Source: Lachnospiraceae bacterium KH1T2
GTDB lineage: Bacteria > Bacillota > Clostridia > Lachnospirales > Lachnospiraceae
Reading direction: 5' to 3'
Assembly (NCBI GenBank): GCA_900114405.1
Contig: FOSY01000006.1
Span: forward strand, 62,001-126,000
DNA: 64,000 nucleotides
Position 1 is the first letter of the stretch, and each line of letters starts with the position of its first letter. The translations under genes were made by a program, and so were the position numbers. Shown here piece after piece: positions 52,998-61,341 of the stretch. Below the pieces are notes generated by a model. It was not told the DNA's origin. It saw only the letters and a program-made list of their open reading frames with translations, and did no database searches.

Positions 52998-54833
52998 ATG
53001 AATAAAAAAATACATATCGTACTTCTGATAATACTATTCATTTTGGTACTGTTAATTGGAATTAAGCTGAAAACAAACGGAGTTCCGACTATATCAGACG
53101 AGCTTGCAAGGAATGTAAGATTTAGTGTTAGTGATATAGACAAACAATGGTCAATAGGGCTTAGACAGGATGAGACGGACAACTCTGATATCTGGTATCT
53201 GTATGTTCCGTCGATGGTTGCCCCGGAGACGTCGAAGGTGAGATTTTCTGGCTGCAGTCTGATAAGGCTTGAGAATTCAGATGGAGTTATTTCAGAATAT
53301 AAGTCGGGTGACAATCTGGCAGGACTTGAAGAAGGACAGATTTATGATCTCAGTTTCTGCCGCAAAGATGAAGTGCTTGAAGAGATAAAATTTATGTACA
53401 TTCAAGCAGAGGATACAGCTGCGGCTTTTATAAATACACGGTCCGGAAGTATGGACTATATTAATGAAAATAAAAATAATTCAGAACATGGCGATATGCT
53501 TATTTTAGATAAAGATGGAAGTGTAAATTTCTTAGGAACACTCAAAGCAATGAGCGGCAGAGGGAACACTTCCTGGGAAAAAGCTAAAAAACCGTATGCG
53601 CTTAGGCTTATGCATGACGCAAGCCTGCTTGGCATGGATGAAGCCGTTAATTGGGTGCTTTTATCAAATTATTATGACAGATCATCTGTGCGTAACAAAG
53701 TTACTAAGTATATAGGGAAAAAATTAGGCTTCAGGTATAATACAGACTCCGAATTCGTTGATCTGTACTGCAATGGTGAGTACATGGGATTATATGAGCT
53801 TGGAGAGAAGGTTGAAGTAGAGGAGAATCGTCTTGATATAAAAGATCTGGAAGAAGAAAATAAACTTGCAAATATCAAGAAGCCTGTAAAATACGGCGCG
53901 GTTTCAATGAATAAAGGCATGAGCAATGAGCGCATAGGATATGATCTTCCGAGAAATCCGTTGGATATAACAGGAGGATATCTTATAGAGAAGAATTATT
54001 CTAACAGATACACACGATTCCCGAGCAGATTTCGCACAGCTTCCGGTGAAAAGTATGTCATAAGAAGTCCCCGACACGCTTCTTTGGAGGAAGTGGAGTA
54101 TATAGCAGATATTATGCAGCAGATAGAGGAAGGGGCTGAAAATGGAGATGATATTTCTGATATTGCAGACTTAAAGAGCTTTGCTGACAAATATCTGCTT
54201 GAGGAATTTGTGGCGAATGAAGCTTCAGGGGCTACAAGTTCATTTTTCTATAAAGATTCTGACAGCATTGATAGGAAAGTGTATGCAGGTCCGCCGTGGG
54301 ATTATGATAAATGCCTTGGAAATGCCATGAAAGACTTTATTGATGATACGGAGCATCTTAACTTTTTGACGGCACATACACAGGGAACACGACTTTTTTA
54401 TAATCTTTATAAAAATTCAGAAGATTACAGAAAACTTGTGAAAACAGAATACCAGGAGGTGCTGAGACCGGCTGTTGTAAAGCTTCTCGTGAGCAAGATA
54501 GACGAGTTTTCCATGATACCGGAAAGCGATGAGATGGATGCTGTACGCTGGGGATTTAAGCTGGATACTGTAGAGATGAACATAGAGAGCGTCAGAGATT
54601 TTATGAAAAAGAGAATGGATTTCTTTGATAAGGTATTCATAGAAGATGAAGAAATCGCATTTATTCATTTTAATGCAGAAGAAACGACAGAGCTTGGTGT
54701 GATAAAAGGAAATATGATAGGTGCGCTTCCGACAGTTAATGATGTCACCAAATGGGTAAATAAGGATACAGGAGAGGAAATAAAAGAAAGCACGATCGTT
54801 GAAGGTGATATCACTGCTGTTCCCGCTGAATAA
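52998..54833 (+). CDS. CotH-kinase family protein
   Basis: A 611-residue protein. One N-terminal hydrophobic helix (about 4-23) acts as signal or anchor. An extracytoplasmic CotH domain (about 165-520) shows the family hallmarks RGNTSWEKAKKPYALRL, WVLLSNYYDRSSVRNK, GEYMGLYELGEKVEV and the metal/ATP motif PPWDYDKCLGN. CotH kinases of spore coats phosphorylate serine; similar proteins occur with surface polysaccharide and cellulosome genes in Clostridia. The C-terminal 60 residues are Ig-like. It follows the GH43 terminator and may modify or anchor surface proteins. The gene ends in a tandem GCTGAATAA repeat. Confidence 0.85.
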   Translation: MNKKIHIVLLIILFILVLLIGIKLKTNGVPTISDELARNVRFSVSDIDKQWSIGLRQDETDNSDIWYLYVPSMVAPETSKVRFSGCSLIRLENSDGVISEYKSGDNLAGLEEGQIYDLSFCRKDEVLEEIKFMYIQAEDTAAAFINTRSGSMDYINENKNNSEHGDMLILDKDGSVNFLGTLKAMSGRGNTSWEKAKKPYALRLMHDASLLGMDEAVNWVLLSNYYDRSSVRNKVTKYIGKKLGFRYNTDSEFVDLYCNGEYMGLYELGEKVEVEENRLDIKDLEEENKLANIKKPVKYGAVSMNKGMSNERIGYDLPRNPLDITGGYLIEKNYSNRYTRFPSRFRTASGEKYVIRSPRHASLEEVEYIADIMQQIEEGAENGDDISDIADLKSFADKYLLEEFVANEASGATSSFFYKDSDSIDRKVYAGPPWDYDKCLGNAMKDFIDDTEHLNFLTAHTQGTRLFYNLYKNSEDYRKLVKTEYQEVLRPAVVKLLVSKIDEFSMIPESDEMDAVRWGFKLDTVEMNIESVRDFMKKRMDFFDKVFIEDEEIAFIHFNAEETTELGVIKGNMIGALPTVNDVTKWVNKDTGEEIKESTIVEGDITAVPAE

Positions 54834-54851
54834 GCTGAATAAGCTGAATAA
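54825..54851. repeat. Tandem 9-bp repeat giving three in-frame stop codons
   Basis: GCTGAATAA occurs three times in a row at the end of the cotH-type gene. Each unit reads Ala-Glu-stop in the gene's frame, so the first stop is backed by two more. Confidence 0.8.
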
Positions 54852-54897
54852 GCATCTTCAGCGATATAATTTTTACTGGATATTTAGCACACCTTAT

Positions 54898-54905
54898 GCT
54901 ATACT
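54898..54905 (+). promoter_or_regulatory. Extended -10 promoter of tig
   Basis: TGCTATACT is an extended -10 box with a weak TGGATA 17 bp upstream. A leader of about 100 nt follows before the ATG at 55011. Confidence 0.45.
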
Positions 54906-55010
54906 GTATAGGTTATGACCGATAGTATGACTTAAAGAGATTTGGCTACGGACGAGAGCCGCTGTAGAGAGCAGTACATTCGGTATCTTTGATTGTTGGA
55001 GGAAAGTAAA

Positions 55011-56300
55011 ATGAGTTTACAGGTAGAAAAATTAGAGCACAATATGGCAAAGCTTACAATCGAAGCATCTGCCGAGGATTTTGAGAAGGCTGTACAGAGC
55101 TCTTATCTTAAAAATAGAGGAAGAATCCAGGTTCCTGGCTTCCGTAAGGGTAAGGCACCAAGAAAGATCATCGAGAAGATGTACGGTGTTGGTGTATTTT
55201 ATGAAGATGCAGCTAACGCACTCATTCCTGAGGCATATAGAAAAGAGCTTGCAGATAATGAAGAGCTTGATATCGTATCACGTCCTGCAATTGACGTAGT
55301 ACAGATGGAAAAAGATAAGCCTTTCATCTTCACAGCAGAAGTTGCTCTTAAGCCTGAAGTAGAGCTTGGAAAGTACAAGGGTGTTAAGGTTACAAAGGCT
55401 GATGTTGCTGTAACTGACGAAGAAGTTGACAACGAGATCGAAACACAGAGAACACGTAACTCACGTAATATTGAGGTTACAGATCGTGCTGTTGAAGATA
55501 AGGATATCGTTACTATCGACTTCGAAGGATTTGTTGATGGTGTTGCATTTGATGGTGGTAAGGGCACAGATTACGATCTTACAATCGGCTCTCACTCATT
55601 TATTGATAACTTCGAAGATCAGATCATCGGACACAATGTTGGTGACAGCTTCGATGTAAATGTTACATTCCCAGAGCAGTATCAGGAGGCTTCACTTCAG
55701 GGTAAGCCTGCAGTATTCAAAACAACTGTTAAGAAGATTCAGGCTAAGGAGCTTCCAGAGCTTAACGATGAGTTCGCTTCAGAAGTTTCTGAGTTCGAAA
55801 CTTTTGCTGAGTACAAGGAAGATGTAAAGAAGAAGATCGGTGAGCGTAAGGAAGCTCAGGCTAAGGCTAAGAAGGAAGACGAAGCTATCGAAGCTATCGT
55901 TAAGGATTCTAAGATGGATATTCCTGAAGCTATGGTTGAGACAGAGGCAGAGCAGCTTCTTGATAACTACGCTATGCGTCTTCAGCAGCAGGGTCTTTCA
56001 CTTGATATGTACATGAAGTACACAGGAATCACACGTGATAAGCTCATGGATCAGATGAAGGATCAGGCTAAGAAGAACATCGAGTCACGTCTTGTACTTG
56101 AAGCAATCGTTGATGCTGAGAAGCTTGAAGCAAGCGATGAAGAGTTCGAGAATGAAGTAAAGAAGATGGCTGATCAGTACAAGATGGAAGCTGATAAGCT
56201 TAAGGAAGTAATCGGAGAAAGAGAGCAGAAGGCTATCCGTGGTGATATTGCTATCCAGAAGGCAGTTGATCTTATAGTTAGCTCTGTAGAGGAAGCGTAA
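55011..56300 (+). CDS. tig: Trigger factor
   Basis: A 429-residue ribosome-bound chaperone with peptidyl-prolyl isomerase activity. The ribosome-docking signature GFRKGKAPRKIIEKMYG is at about 44-60. The FKBP-type domain follows (about 160-245) and then the helical C-terminal arms. GGAGGA precedes the ATG at 55011. It begins the conserved tig-clpP-clpX cluster, coupling nascent-chain folding to degradation. Confidence 0.97.
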   Translation: MSLQVEKLEHNMAKLTIEASAEDFEKAVQSSYLKNRGRIQVPGFRKGKAPRKIIEKMYGVGVFYEDAANALIPEAYRKELADNEELDIVSRPAIDVVQMEKDKPFIFTAEVALKPEVELGKYKGVKVTKADVAVTDEEVDNEIETQRTRNSRNIEVTDRAVEDKDIVTIDFEGFVDGVAFDGGKGTDYDLTIGSHSFIDNFEDQIIGHNVGDSFDVNVTFPEQYQEASLQGKPAVFKTTVKKIQAKELPELNDEFASEVSEFETFAEYKEDVKKKIGERKEAQAKAKKEDEAIEAIVKDSKMDIPEAMVETEAEQLLDNYAMRLQQQGLSLDMYMKYTGITRDKLMDQMKDQAKKNIESRLVLEAIVDAEKLEASDEEFENEVKKMADQYKMEADKLKEVIGEREQKAIRGDIAIQKAVDLIVSSVEEA

Positions 56301-56340
56301 AAAACTTCTTTCGGGAGATATGTAAGAAGGAGGTAAAAAA

Positions 56341-56949
56341 ATGTTAGTCCCTACCGTCATTGAGACTAGTAATAGAGGCGAACGTGCCTATGACATTTAT
56401 TCAAGACTTTTAAGAGAGAGAATCATCTTCCTCGGTGATGAGGTCAACGATCAGACAGCAGGTCTGATCGTTGCACAGATGCTTTTCCTTGAAAGTGAAG
56501 ACCCTGACAAGGATATTCACTTCTATATTGATAGCCCTGGTGGTTCAGTTACTGCCGGAATGGCAATTTATGATACAATGAACTACGTTAAGTGCGATGT
56601 ATCAACAATTTGTCTTGGTATGGCTGCTTCAATGGGTGCTTTTCTTCTTTCAGGTGGTGCTAAGGGTAAGCGTTATGCACTTCCTAATGCAGAGATCATG
56701 ATACATCAGCCACTCGGTGGTTCACAGGGTCAGGCAACTGAGATCGAGATTGCTGCAAAGCATATCCTGAAGACAAAAGAGAAATTAAATCGTATTCTTG
56801 CTGCCAACACAGGAAGACCATACGAAGATCTTGTTAGAGATACTGATAGAGATAACTGGATGAGTGCTGAAGAAGCTAAAGAATACGGTCTTATCGATGA
56901 GATCGTCGTAAGCCGTAAAGCTGCTGAAAATGCAAAGGAAGAAAAGTAA
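56341..56949 (+). CDS. clpP: ATP-dependent Clp protease proteolytic subunit
   Basis: A 202-residue serine protease subunit that forms a 14-mer. Catalytic Ser is in [10 protein letters not shown] (about 96-105), His in IMIHQPLGG (about 119-127), and Asp follows in DTDRDNW (about 170). AGGAGG precedes the ATG. It is 40 bp after tig and 3 bp before clpX, its unfoldase partner. Confidence 0.98.
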   Translation: MLVPTVIETSNRGERAYDIYSRLLRERIIFLGDEVNDQTAGLIVAQMLFLESEDPDKDIHFYIDSPGGSVTAGMAIYDTMNYVKCDVSTICLGMAASMGAFLLSGGAKGKRYALPNAEIMIHQPLGGSQGQATEIEIAAKHILKTKEKLNRILAANTGRPYEDLVRDTDRDNWMSAEEAKEYGLIDEIVVSRKAAENAKEEK

Positions 56950-56952
56950 TTA

Positions 56953-58212
56953 ATGGCTAAAAATTCTGAGAGTAAAATTAGGTGCTCGTTCTGTAATAAA
57001 ACGCAGGATCAGGTAAGAAAGCTTATAGCAGGACCTAATGGAGCCTACATCTGTGATGAGTGTATTTCTATCTGTGCGGACATCATTGAAGAGGAAATGG
57101 ATGATGAACCACGTGCTCGCGCTGACAGCAATAAGATCAACCTTCTTAAGCCTAGAGAGATCAATGAATTCCTTGATGAATATATAATTGGTCAGGAAGA
57201 GGCTAAGAAAGTTTTATCTGTTGCTGTATATAATCACTATAAGCGTATTACTGCAAATAGTGATTCAGATGTGGAGTTGCAGAAGAGTAATATTCTTATG
57301 CTCGGTCCTACAGGATCAGGTAAGACACTGCTTGCTCAGACACTTGCTAAAATTATCAATGTTCCGTTTGCGATTGCAGATGCTACATCTTTAACTGAGG
57401 CAGGATATGTCGGTGAAGATGTTGAGAACATTCTTCTTAAGCTGATTCAGGCTGCTGATTATGATATAGAACGTGCGCAGATAGGTATCATCTATATAGA
57501 TGAGGTTGATAAGATCACACGTAAGGGCGAAAATGTTTCAATCACACGTGATGTTTCCGGTGAAGGTGTACAGCAGGCATTGCTGAAGATCTTAGAAGGA
57601 ACGGTTGCTTCTGTTCCACCGCAGGGCGGCAGAAAGCATCCGCATCAGGAACTTATCCAGATCGATACGACAAATATTCTTTTCATTTGTGGAGGAGCAT
57701 TTGAAGGTCTTGATAAGATCATTGAGACAAGACTTGACCGTAAGTCGATTGGATTCAATGCTGAGATAGGCAAGGATTCTAATGAGACTGTAGGTGAGGC
57801 ATTCCACAAGGTATTGCCTGAGGATCTTACAAAGTTCGGACTTATTCCGGAGCTTGTAGGACGTCTTCCAATCAATGTTGCATTGGATGATCTTGATCGT
57901 GATGCATTGGTTAAGATTTTGACTGAGCCAAAGAATGCAATTACGAAGCAGTATGAAAAGATGCTCGATCTTGATGATGTCAAGCTTACATTTGAAGATG
58001 GAGCAGTTGAAGCAATTGCTGATAAGGCAATTGAAAGAAATACAGGTGCACGAGGACTTCGTTCTATCCTTGAGTCTGTCATGATGGATATTATGTATAA
58101 TGTTCCTTCTGATGAGACTATAAGTGAAGTTATCGTTACAAAAGAAGCTGTAGAAGGTACAAGTGATCCACTTGTCGTACACTTCGAAGAAAAAGAAAAG
58201 AAAGCCAGATGA
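56953..58212 (+). CDS. clpX: ATP-dependent Clp protease ATP-binding subunit ClpX
   Basis: A 419-residue AAA+ unfoldase. The N-terminal C4 zinc-binding domain is at about 11-42 (CSFCNKTQ ... ICDECISIC). Walker A is [12 protein letters not shown] (about 117-128), Walker [11 protein letters not shown] and sensor region [12 protein letters not shown]. It unfolds tagged substrates for ClpP. In many Firmicutes lon follows clpX before engB; here engB is the next gene and lon is absent from the window. Confidence 0.98.
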   Translation: MAKNSESKIRCSFCNKTQDQVRKLIAGPNGAYICDECISICADIIEEEMDDEPRARADSNKINLLKPREINEFLDEYIIGQEEAKKVLSVAVYNHYKRITANSDSDVELQKSNILMLGPTGSGKTLLAQTLAKIINVPFAIADATSLTEAGYVGEDVENILLKLIQAADYDIERAQIGIIYIDEVDKITRKGENVSITRDVSGEGVQQALLKILEGTVASVPPQGGRKHPHQELIQIDTTNILFICGGAFEGLDKIIETRLDRKSIGFNAEIGKDSNETVGEAFHKVLPEDLTKFGLIPELVGRLPINVALDDLDRDALVKILTEPKNAITKQYEKMLDLDDVKLTFEDGAVEAIADKAIERNTGARGLRSILESVMMDIMYNVPSDETISEVIVTKEAVEGTSDPLVVHFEEKEKKAR

Positions 58213-58232
58213 TTTCTGGTGCTTACAGAACC

Positions 58233-58264
58233 GGCGGCCTATACTTATGGCCGCCTTCTGTTTT
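58233..58264 (+). terminator. clpX terminator
   Basis: GGCGGCC / GGCCGCC with a 9-nt loop, followed by TTCTGTTTT. It lies between clpX and engB. Confidence 0.7.
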
Positions 58265-58326
58265 ATATAGCTGGAAATAATGGTGCCTTGAAACAATACA
58301 CAGCTGAAAGAAAAGCGGAGAAAAGA

Positions 58327-58920
58327 ATGGTTATAAAGACAGTTGAACTTGAAACTGTAGTTGGTGTAACAACTAAAAAACTTCCTGATAATAAACTTCC
58401 TGAAATTGCATTTGCAGGAAGAAGTAATGTAGGAAAATCGTCCCTGATCAATGGATTACTTAATAGAAGAAAGATGGCAAGGGTTTCGTCTACTCCAGGT
58501 AAAACTCAGACTATGAACTTCTATAATGTCAATAATGAAGTATATTTTGTGGATCTTCCGGGTTACGGCTATGCAAGCGTAAAGAAAGATTTCCGTGCGG
58601 CATGGGGACCTATGATCGAGAATTTTCTTTCTAATTCTAGTCAGTTGAAAGCTGTATTTCTTCTGTTGGATCTTAGAAGAACTCCAAATGAAGATGATAA
58701 AATGATGTATAATTGGATAGTTCAGGCGGGATATCATCCGATAATCATTGCTACTAAGAGTGATAAGATCAAGAAGAGTGAGTTTACCAAGGCATTAAAT
58801 AATATACATGATACACTTGGAATGGAGATTTCAAAGACGGTACTTCCATACTCTGCGTTGAAGAAGACGGGACGAGAGGAAATACTGGATAAAATCGATG
58901 AAATATTGTATAACATTTAA
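58327..58920 (+). CDS. engB: Ribosome biogenesis GTP-binding protein EngB/YsxC
   Basis: A 197-residue GTPase needed for 50S assembly. The G1 motif is AGRSNVGKSSLIN (about 30-42), G3 DLPGYGYA (about 77-84) and G4 TKSDK (about 142-146). The start at 58327 follows GGAGAAAAG; the frame is open 36 codons further upstream through the clpX terminator, which is unlikely to be translated. Its place after clpX is conserved in Firmicutes. Confidence 0.95.
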   Translation: MVIKTVELETVVGVTTKKLPDNKLPEIAFAGRSNVGKSSLINGLLNRRKMARVSSTPGKTQTMNFYNVNNEVYFVDLPGYGYASVKKDFRAAWGPMIENFLSNSSQLKAVFLLLDLRRTPNEDDKMMYNWIVQAGYHPIIIATKSDKIKKSEFTKALNNIHDTLGMEISKTVLPYSALKKTGREEILDKIDEILYNI

Positions 58921-58925
58921 TGGTT

Positions 58926-58941
58926 AACAAAATATTTTGTT
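58926..58941. promoter_or_regulatory. Perfect 16-bp palindrome upstream of the CobW gene
   Basis: AACAAAATATTTTGTT, followed by GTTGCCAATGGCTAAC, lies 61 bp before the metal-related GTPase. It could be an operator for a metal-responsive repressor. It does not match the Bacillus Zur box I know. Confidence 0.35.
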
Positions 58942-59001
58942 GCCAATGGCTAACTAATATGATATAAATGTTAATCAATGAATGAAAGGAGCAACTTTTA
59001 A

Positions 59002-60165
59002 ATGACGAAAGTAGATATAATTTCAGGCTTTCTTGGAGCAGGTAAGACAACTCTTATTAAAAAGCTTATTGCTGAGTGCTTTAAGGGTCAGCAGGTTGTA
59101 CTTATAGAGAATGAATTTGGTGAGATAGGTATTGATGGTGGTTTCCTCAAAGATGCCGGTATAAATATTACAGAGATGAATTCAGGATGTATCTGTTGTT
59201 CACTTGTAGGTGACTTTGGTACAGCATTAAAGGATGTAGTAGAGAAGTATCATCCGGACAGAATCATCATCGAGCCTTCAGGTGTAGGAAAACTTTCTGA
59301 CGTTGCACGAGCAGTTGAGAATGTTGATGCATCTGCTGGACTTGTTGTTAATAGTATGACAACTGTTGTTGATGGAAATAAGGCAAAGATGTACATTAAG
59401 AACTTTGGTGAGTTCTTTAATAATCAGGTTGAAACAGCTGGTACTATTGTTATAAGCCGTTCACAGACTATGAAGCAGGAAAAACTTGATGAGCTCGAAA
59501 AGCTTCTTAGAGAGCATAATAAAGAGGCTGTTATCATCACAACACCTTGGGATGATATAAAGGGCGAGCAGATTCTTGCAGCTATGGAAAATGGACATAC
59601 TCTTGTTGAGTCTCTCCTTGCTGAGATCGCTGCACAGCCGCACGAAGAGCATCATCATCACCATGATCACGATCACGAAGAGCACGATCACGAGCATTGC
59701 CACCATGATCATGACCACGAAGAGCACGATCACGAGCATTGCCATCATGATCACGACCATGAAGAGCACGATCACGAGCATTGCCACCATGATCATGACC
59801 ATGAAGAGCACGATCATGAGCATCATCACGAGTATGATGAAAATGGCGTTTGCAGTTGTGGACATCATCACCATGATGCGGATGAAGTATTCACAAGCTG
59901 GGGACAGGAAACTTCACATAAGTTTACTGAGGAGCAGCTTAAGGCAATTCTGGAGAAACTTGCTGTTCTTGAGAATAATGAGTTGGGATTCATTCTTCGT
60001 GCCAAAGGATATGTTCCTGATGCAGAAGGCACAGAATGGCTTCACTTCGACCTGACACCAGGTGAATATGAAGTACGTCATGGTTCAGCTGATTATACCG
60101 GAAGAATCTGCGTTATCGGTTCTAAGATTAATGAAGATAAGCTTAAAGAACTTTTTGGTCTTTGA
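59002..60165 (+). CDS. CobW/ZNG1-type GTPase metallochaperone with His-rich repeats
   Basis: A 387-residue G3E GTPase. Walker A is GFLGAGKTTLI (about 9-19), the metal-binding GCICC motif is about 64-68, and the C-terminal CobW domain lies at about 310-387. Inserted at about 213-296 is a run of His/Asp/Glu/Cys built from four near-identical 14-residue units (HHDHDHEEHDHEHC), a strong sink for zinc, nickel or cobalt, ending in CSCGHHHHDAD. It should deliver a metal ion to client proteins at the expense of GTP. AAAGGAG precedes the ATG. The next gene is a second GTPase of the same superfamily. Confidence 0.9.
   Translation: MTKVDIISGFLGAGKTTLIKKLIAECFKGQQVVLIENEFGEIGIDGGFLKDAGINITEMNSGCICCSLVGDFGTALKDVVEKYHPDRIIIEPSGVGKLSDVARAVENVDASAGLVVNSMTTVVDGNKAKMYIKNFGEFFNNQVETAGTIVISRSQTMKQEKLDELEKLLREHNKEAVIITTPWDDIKGEQILAAMENGHTLVESLLAEIAAQPHEEHHHHHDHDHEEHDHEHCHHDHDHEEHDHEHCHHDHDHEEHDHEHCHHDHDHEEHDHEHHHEYDENGVCSCGHHHHDADEVFTSWGQETSHKFTEEQLKAILEKLAVLENNELGFILRAKGYVPDAEGTEWLHFDLTPGEYEVRHGSADYTGRICVIGSKINEDKLKELFGL
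59650..59829 (+). repeat. Tandem 42-bp repeats in the CobW-type gene
   Basis: Four in-frame units of about 42 bp encode the His-rich metal-binding insert, with only third-position and few other differences. Copy number could change by slippage or recombination without a frameshift. Confidence 0.85.
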
Positions 60166-60184
60166 TTGATTTGGAAGGAAAGAT

Positions 60185-61135
60185 ATGTTTAAAAAAAGAG
60201 AAGTCCCTATTTATATTTTTACAGGATTCCTTGAAAGCGGAAAAACCAGCTTCATAGAAGAAGTTCTTAAAGAAGGCCAGTTTGAAGAGGGTGGAAATAA
60301 AGTTCTGATCGTTTGCGAAGAGGGTGAAGTCGAATTAGATGAAGCACTTCTTGCAAAGAGCAAATTCAAGGTATATACCTTTGAAGATGAATCAGAAGTA
60401 ACTCCTGAAAAGCTTATGGAGATTGAAAAGTCCGATAGACCTGAAACTGTACTTGTTGAGTGGAATGGTATGTGGGATGAAAACACATTGATCGAGGCAT
60501 TTCCTGATCAGTGGATGATAGCTGAAGGTATTGCAACAGTTAATGCGGTTACGTATGAAGATTATCTCAATAATATGAAGATGCTCATGCTTAATCAATT
60601 TAACTATGCTGATCTTATTGTGTTCAATCGCTGCAAAGAAGAGATGGACCTTGCAGGGTTTAAGAGAACAGCGAGAGCAAAGAACCGTGGTGCGCAGGTT
60701 ATTTTTGAAATGGCTGATGGTACAATAAATGACAAAGTTAAAGAAGAACTTCCTTATGATATCACAGCACCGGTAATTGAAATTGCTGACGATGACTTTG
60801 GTATTTGGTACCTTGATTGTTTTGATAATATGGATAAATACATTGGTAAGGTATTTAAATTTAAAGGTGTTGTTTACAAACCTAAGAAGGGAAAGCCTGA
60901 TGTATTTGTTCCGGGAAGATTTGCTATGACATGCTGTGCGGAGGATATCCAGTTCGTGGGATTCCCATGTAAGTATGAAGGCGCTGCTGATCTCAAAGAA
61001 AAGCAGTTTGTTATGGTCACAGCTCGCATGGATAAAGCTATGAGCAAGACTTATGGACAGGAAGCACCTGTACTTTATGCAGAGTCTGTAGAAAAAGCTG
61101 AGCCTGCAAAGGAAGAAGTAGTATATTTTCAATAA
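60185..61135 (+). CDS. CobW-type GTPase fused to a YcgQ/DUF1980-like C-terminal domain
   Basis: A 316-residue protein. The N-terminus is a G3E/CobW P-loop domain (YIFTGFLESGKTSFIEE, about 9-25). The GCxCC metal motif is not seen. Residues about 215-300 (KYIGKVFKFKGVVYKPKKG ... FAMTCCAEDIQFVGFPCKYE ... YAESVEKAEP) match, from memory, the C-terminal OB-like domain of YcgQ/TIGR03943 proteins, which are normally paired with a YcgR-type permease and often zinc-regulated. A GGAAGGA site precedes the ATG; it is 19 bp after the His-rich GTPase. A joint role in metal allocation is inferred. Confidence 0.72.
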   Translation: MFKKREVPIYIFTGFLESGKTSFIEEVLKEGQFEEGGNKVLIVCEEGEVELDEALLAKSKFKVYTFEDESEVTPEKLMEIEKSDRPETVLVEWNGMWDENTLIEAFPDQWMIAEGIATVNAVTYEDYLNNMKMLMLNQFNYADLIVFNRCKEEMDLAGFKRTARAKNRGAQVIFEMADGTINDKVKEELPYDITAPVIEIADDDFGIWYLDCFDNMDKYIGKVFKFKGVVYKPKKGKPDVFVPGRFAMTCCAEDIQFVGFPCKYEGAADLKEKQFVMVTARMDKAMSKTYGQEAPVLYAESVEKAEPAKEEVVYFQ

Positions 61136-61251
61136 AATATAGAATTAAAGGCGTCATGAAAATGGCGCTTTTATTATGCTTAAATTCAGTATTTTGATAA
61201 AGCTGGTGATACGAGCTTCGACTGAATTATAATGTGTCAATACAGCCTTAG

Positions 61252-61280
61252 TTGACATATACCACTGAGGGGTATATAAT
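61252..61280 (+). promoter_or_regulatory. Consensus promoter of copA with operator in its spacer
   Basis: TTGACA, exactly 17 bp, then TATAAT. The spacer holds ATATACC-N7-GGTATAT (61257-61277), so a repressor would cover the promoter. Confidence 0.8.
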
Positions 61281-61293
61281 TAGTGAAGAAAAT

Positions 61294-61314
61294 AAATACC
61301 TATAAGGGGTATTT
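61294..61314. promoter_or_regulatory. Second CsoR-like operator
   Basis: AAATACC-N7-GGTATTT has the same spacing as the operator in the promoter spacer. Both read ATACC ... GGGGTAT, like CsoR copper-repressor sites. No csoR gene lies in the window. Confidence 0.6.
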
Positions 61315-61341
61315 AAAATATAAAAGGAATGGAGATGAAAA

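Noticed and set aside
57592..58296. Long minus-strand frame opposite clpX
   Set aside because: Shadow of a highly conserved gene. The composition (Cys/Ile/Arg-rich) is typical of antisense frames.
59650..59829. CRISPR-like array
   Set aside because: The 42-bp units are contiguous, without spacers, and encode in-frame His-rich protein.
59461..59874. Minus-strand open frame rich in Met/Val/Ile opposite the His-rich repeats
   Set aside because: It is the antisense of the GAT/CAT-rich tandem repeats in the CobW gene, so its hydrophobic look is an artefact. It has no independent ribosome site.
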